The notes beneath the pieces are model-generated. The model saw nothing but the letters and a program-made list of their open reading frames with translations. It was not told the DNA's origin and searched no databases. From Dipylidium caninum (lineage: Eukaryota; Platyhelminthes; Cestoda; Cyclophyllidea; Dipylidiidae), in the NCBI GenBank assembly GCA_017562135.1, contig QEYB01000187.1, forward strand, positions 1 through 64,000: a stretch of 64,000 nt of DNA, given 5' to 3'. Within the stretch, counting starts at the first letter, position 1. Each line of letters opens with the position of its first letter. The position numbers and the translations under genes were made by a program. This document shows positions 63,350 to 64,000 of this stretch, one piece after another.

Positions 63350-64000
63350 GGTTGCCCTGAGGAGAAGTGAGCTCCTATTTATTTATGTCGCTGAGCTATG
63401 TGAATGCACTAACGCGACCGATCCCAGTGGACCGCGTTGGAGGTCGCTGCCATCCACGGGGATGCACTTTTGATGCTTTCTCATCCATCCAAATCCCTTT
63501 GGGCTAGCAAAGTAGCCTGTCGCCCGCGGGGGGGTCGAGAGGGATTGGGGGCATGAGGGCCGGGGGGCGCGGAGGCACCGGAGCGGGACGCCCTCCGGTC
63601 CCCTTCGCCTGCACGTGAAGGTGCCCACTCTTGCCGTGGAGGCACTGTGCTCAAAACAAATCACTTATTTCTTTGCCTAACTTGTTTTTCTGTCTTTTCT
63701 GAGGCAGCTCACGTCCCGAAACCGGATGCTTGGAGGAGGCGTTACAGACTCACGTTTGTGGGTATGCCACGCAGAGTAAACAGCAAGTGGAGCTTCCCGC
63801 CCCCGTCTCCTCGCCCCGATCAGCAGGCGATCTTGGTGAAAAGGGGGTTGCTTTGGAAAAAGTGACATCGGGACCGAATAACCTCGGTTCCATTGATGAT
63901 GAGTTACTTGTGCTCAGACCATGATACGTTTTTAATGTCCCCGAGAAAATGGTGCTGGAGGGGAAAGCACTTCCCCACCTCTTCCAGTGCCATTCCAAAG
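63350..64000. other. Right end of window, no gene established
   Basis: It holds the promoter side of EF-hand gene B and a GC-rich stretch at 63520-63600. A plus-strand frame at about 63770-63924 with an acidic end (GSIDDELLVLRP) could be a last exon of a gene I cannot place. An opposite frame on the minus strand is equally open, so neither is claimed. Confidence 0.3.
63376..63388 (-). promoter_or_regulatory. TATA-like element of EF-hand gene B
   Basis: On the minus strand CATAAATAAATAG lies about 30-40 nt before the ATG. An equivalent CATAAAAG precedes gene A. If used, the leader is very short. Confidence 0.4.

Overview
This is a eukaryotic nuclear window. Every recognisable gene is split by GT-AG introns, there are no operons or ribosome-binding sites, and two mariner relics are present. 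The gene set (eIF6, SLC17-like carrier, Mi-2/CHD remodeller, two bestrophins, a leucine-rich-repeat protein, two 8-kDa-type EF-hand proteins), very short introns and small two-EF-hand proteins suggest a parasitic flatworm, most likely a tapeworm. That placement is inference from gene content; I could not run a search.

Layout. 1-11074: GC-rich tandem array of a unit of about 4.06 kb, 2.7 copies, with no reading frame conserved between copies. 11491-12608 (-): eIF6. 13392-17080 (+): unrecognised 681-residue protein. 19270-21984 (-): SLC17-like transporter of the major facilitator superfamily. 22631-35984 (+): Mi-2 (CHD3/4/5-type) remodeller in 21 exons, 1776 residues, without PHD fingers; a dead mariner lies in its intron 19. 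37081-38546 (-): leucine-rich-repeat protein. 39823-44539 (-) and 45908-51053 (-): two bestrophin paralogues in tandem. 52.6-53.5 kb (+): weak coding candidate. 57684-58708 (+): second mariner, frameshifted and lacking a catalytic Asp. 59210-59537 (+) and 63067-63349 (-): paralogous EF-hand genes facing each other.

Exons were chained by hand: donors and acceptors were accepted only where GT-AG, reading phase and the known family alignment agreed. eIF6, the transporter, Mi-2, both EF-hand genes and the 13.4-17.1 kb gene close from start to stop in phase. The bestrophin C-termini and the N-terminus of the repeat protein are incomplete.

The most interesting general feature is a class of introns of about 28-37 nt (28 nt in eIF6, 34 nt in the transporter, 29-30 nt in the repeat protein, 34 and 37 nt in the bestrophins, 37 nt in Mi-2) beside a second class of about 66-75 nt. 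Other points of note are the PHD-less Mi-2, the 8-nt first exon shared by the two EF-hand genes, and the unexplained array. Functionally the genes are a mixed neighbourhood (translation, chromatin, anion transport, calcium binding), with no sign that they act as one system.
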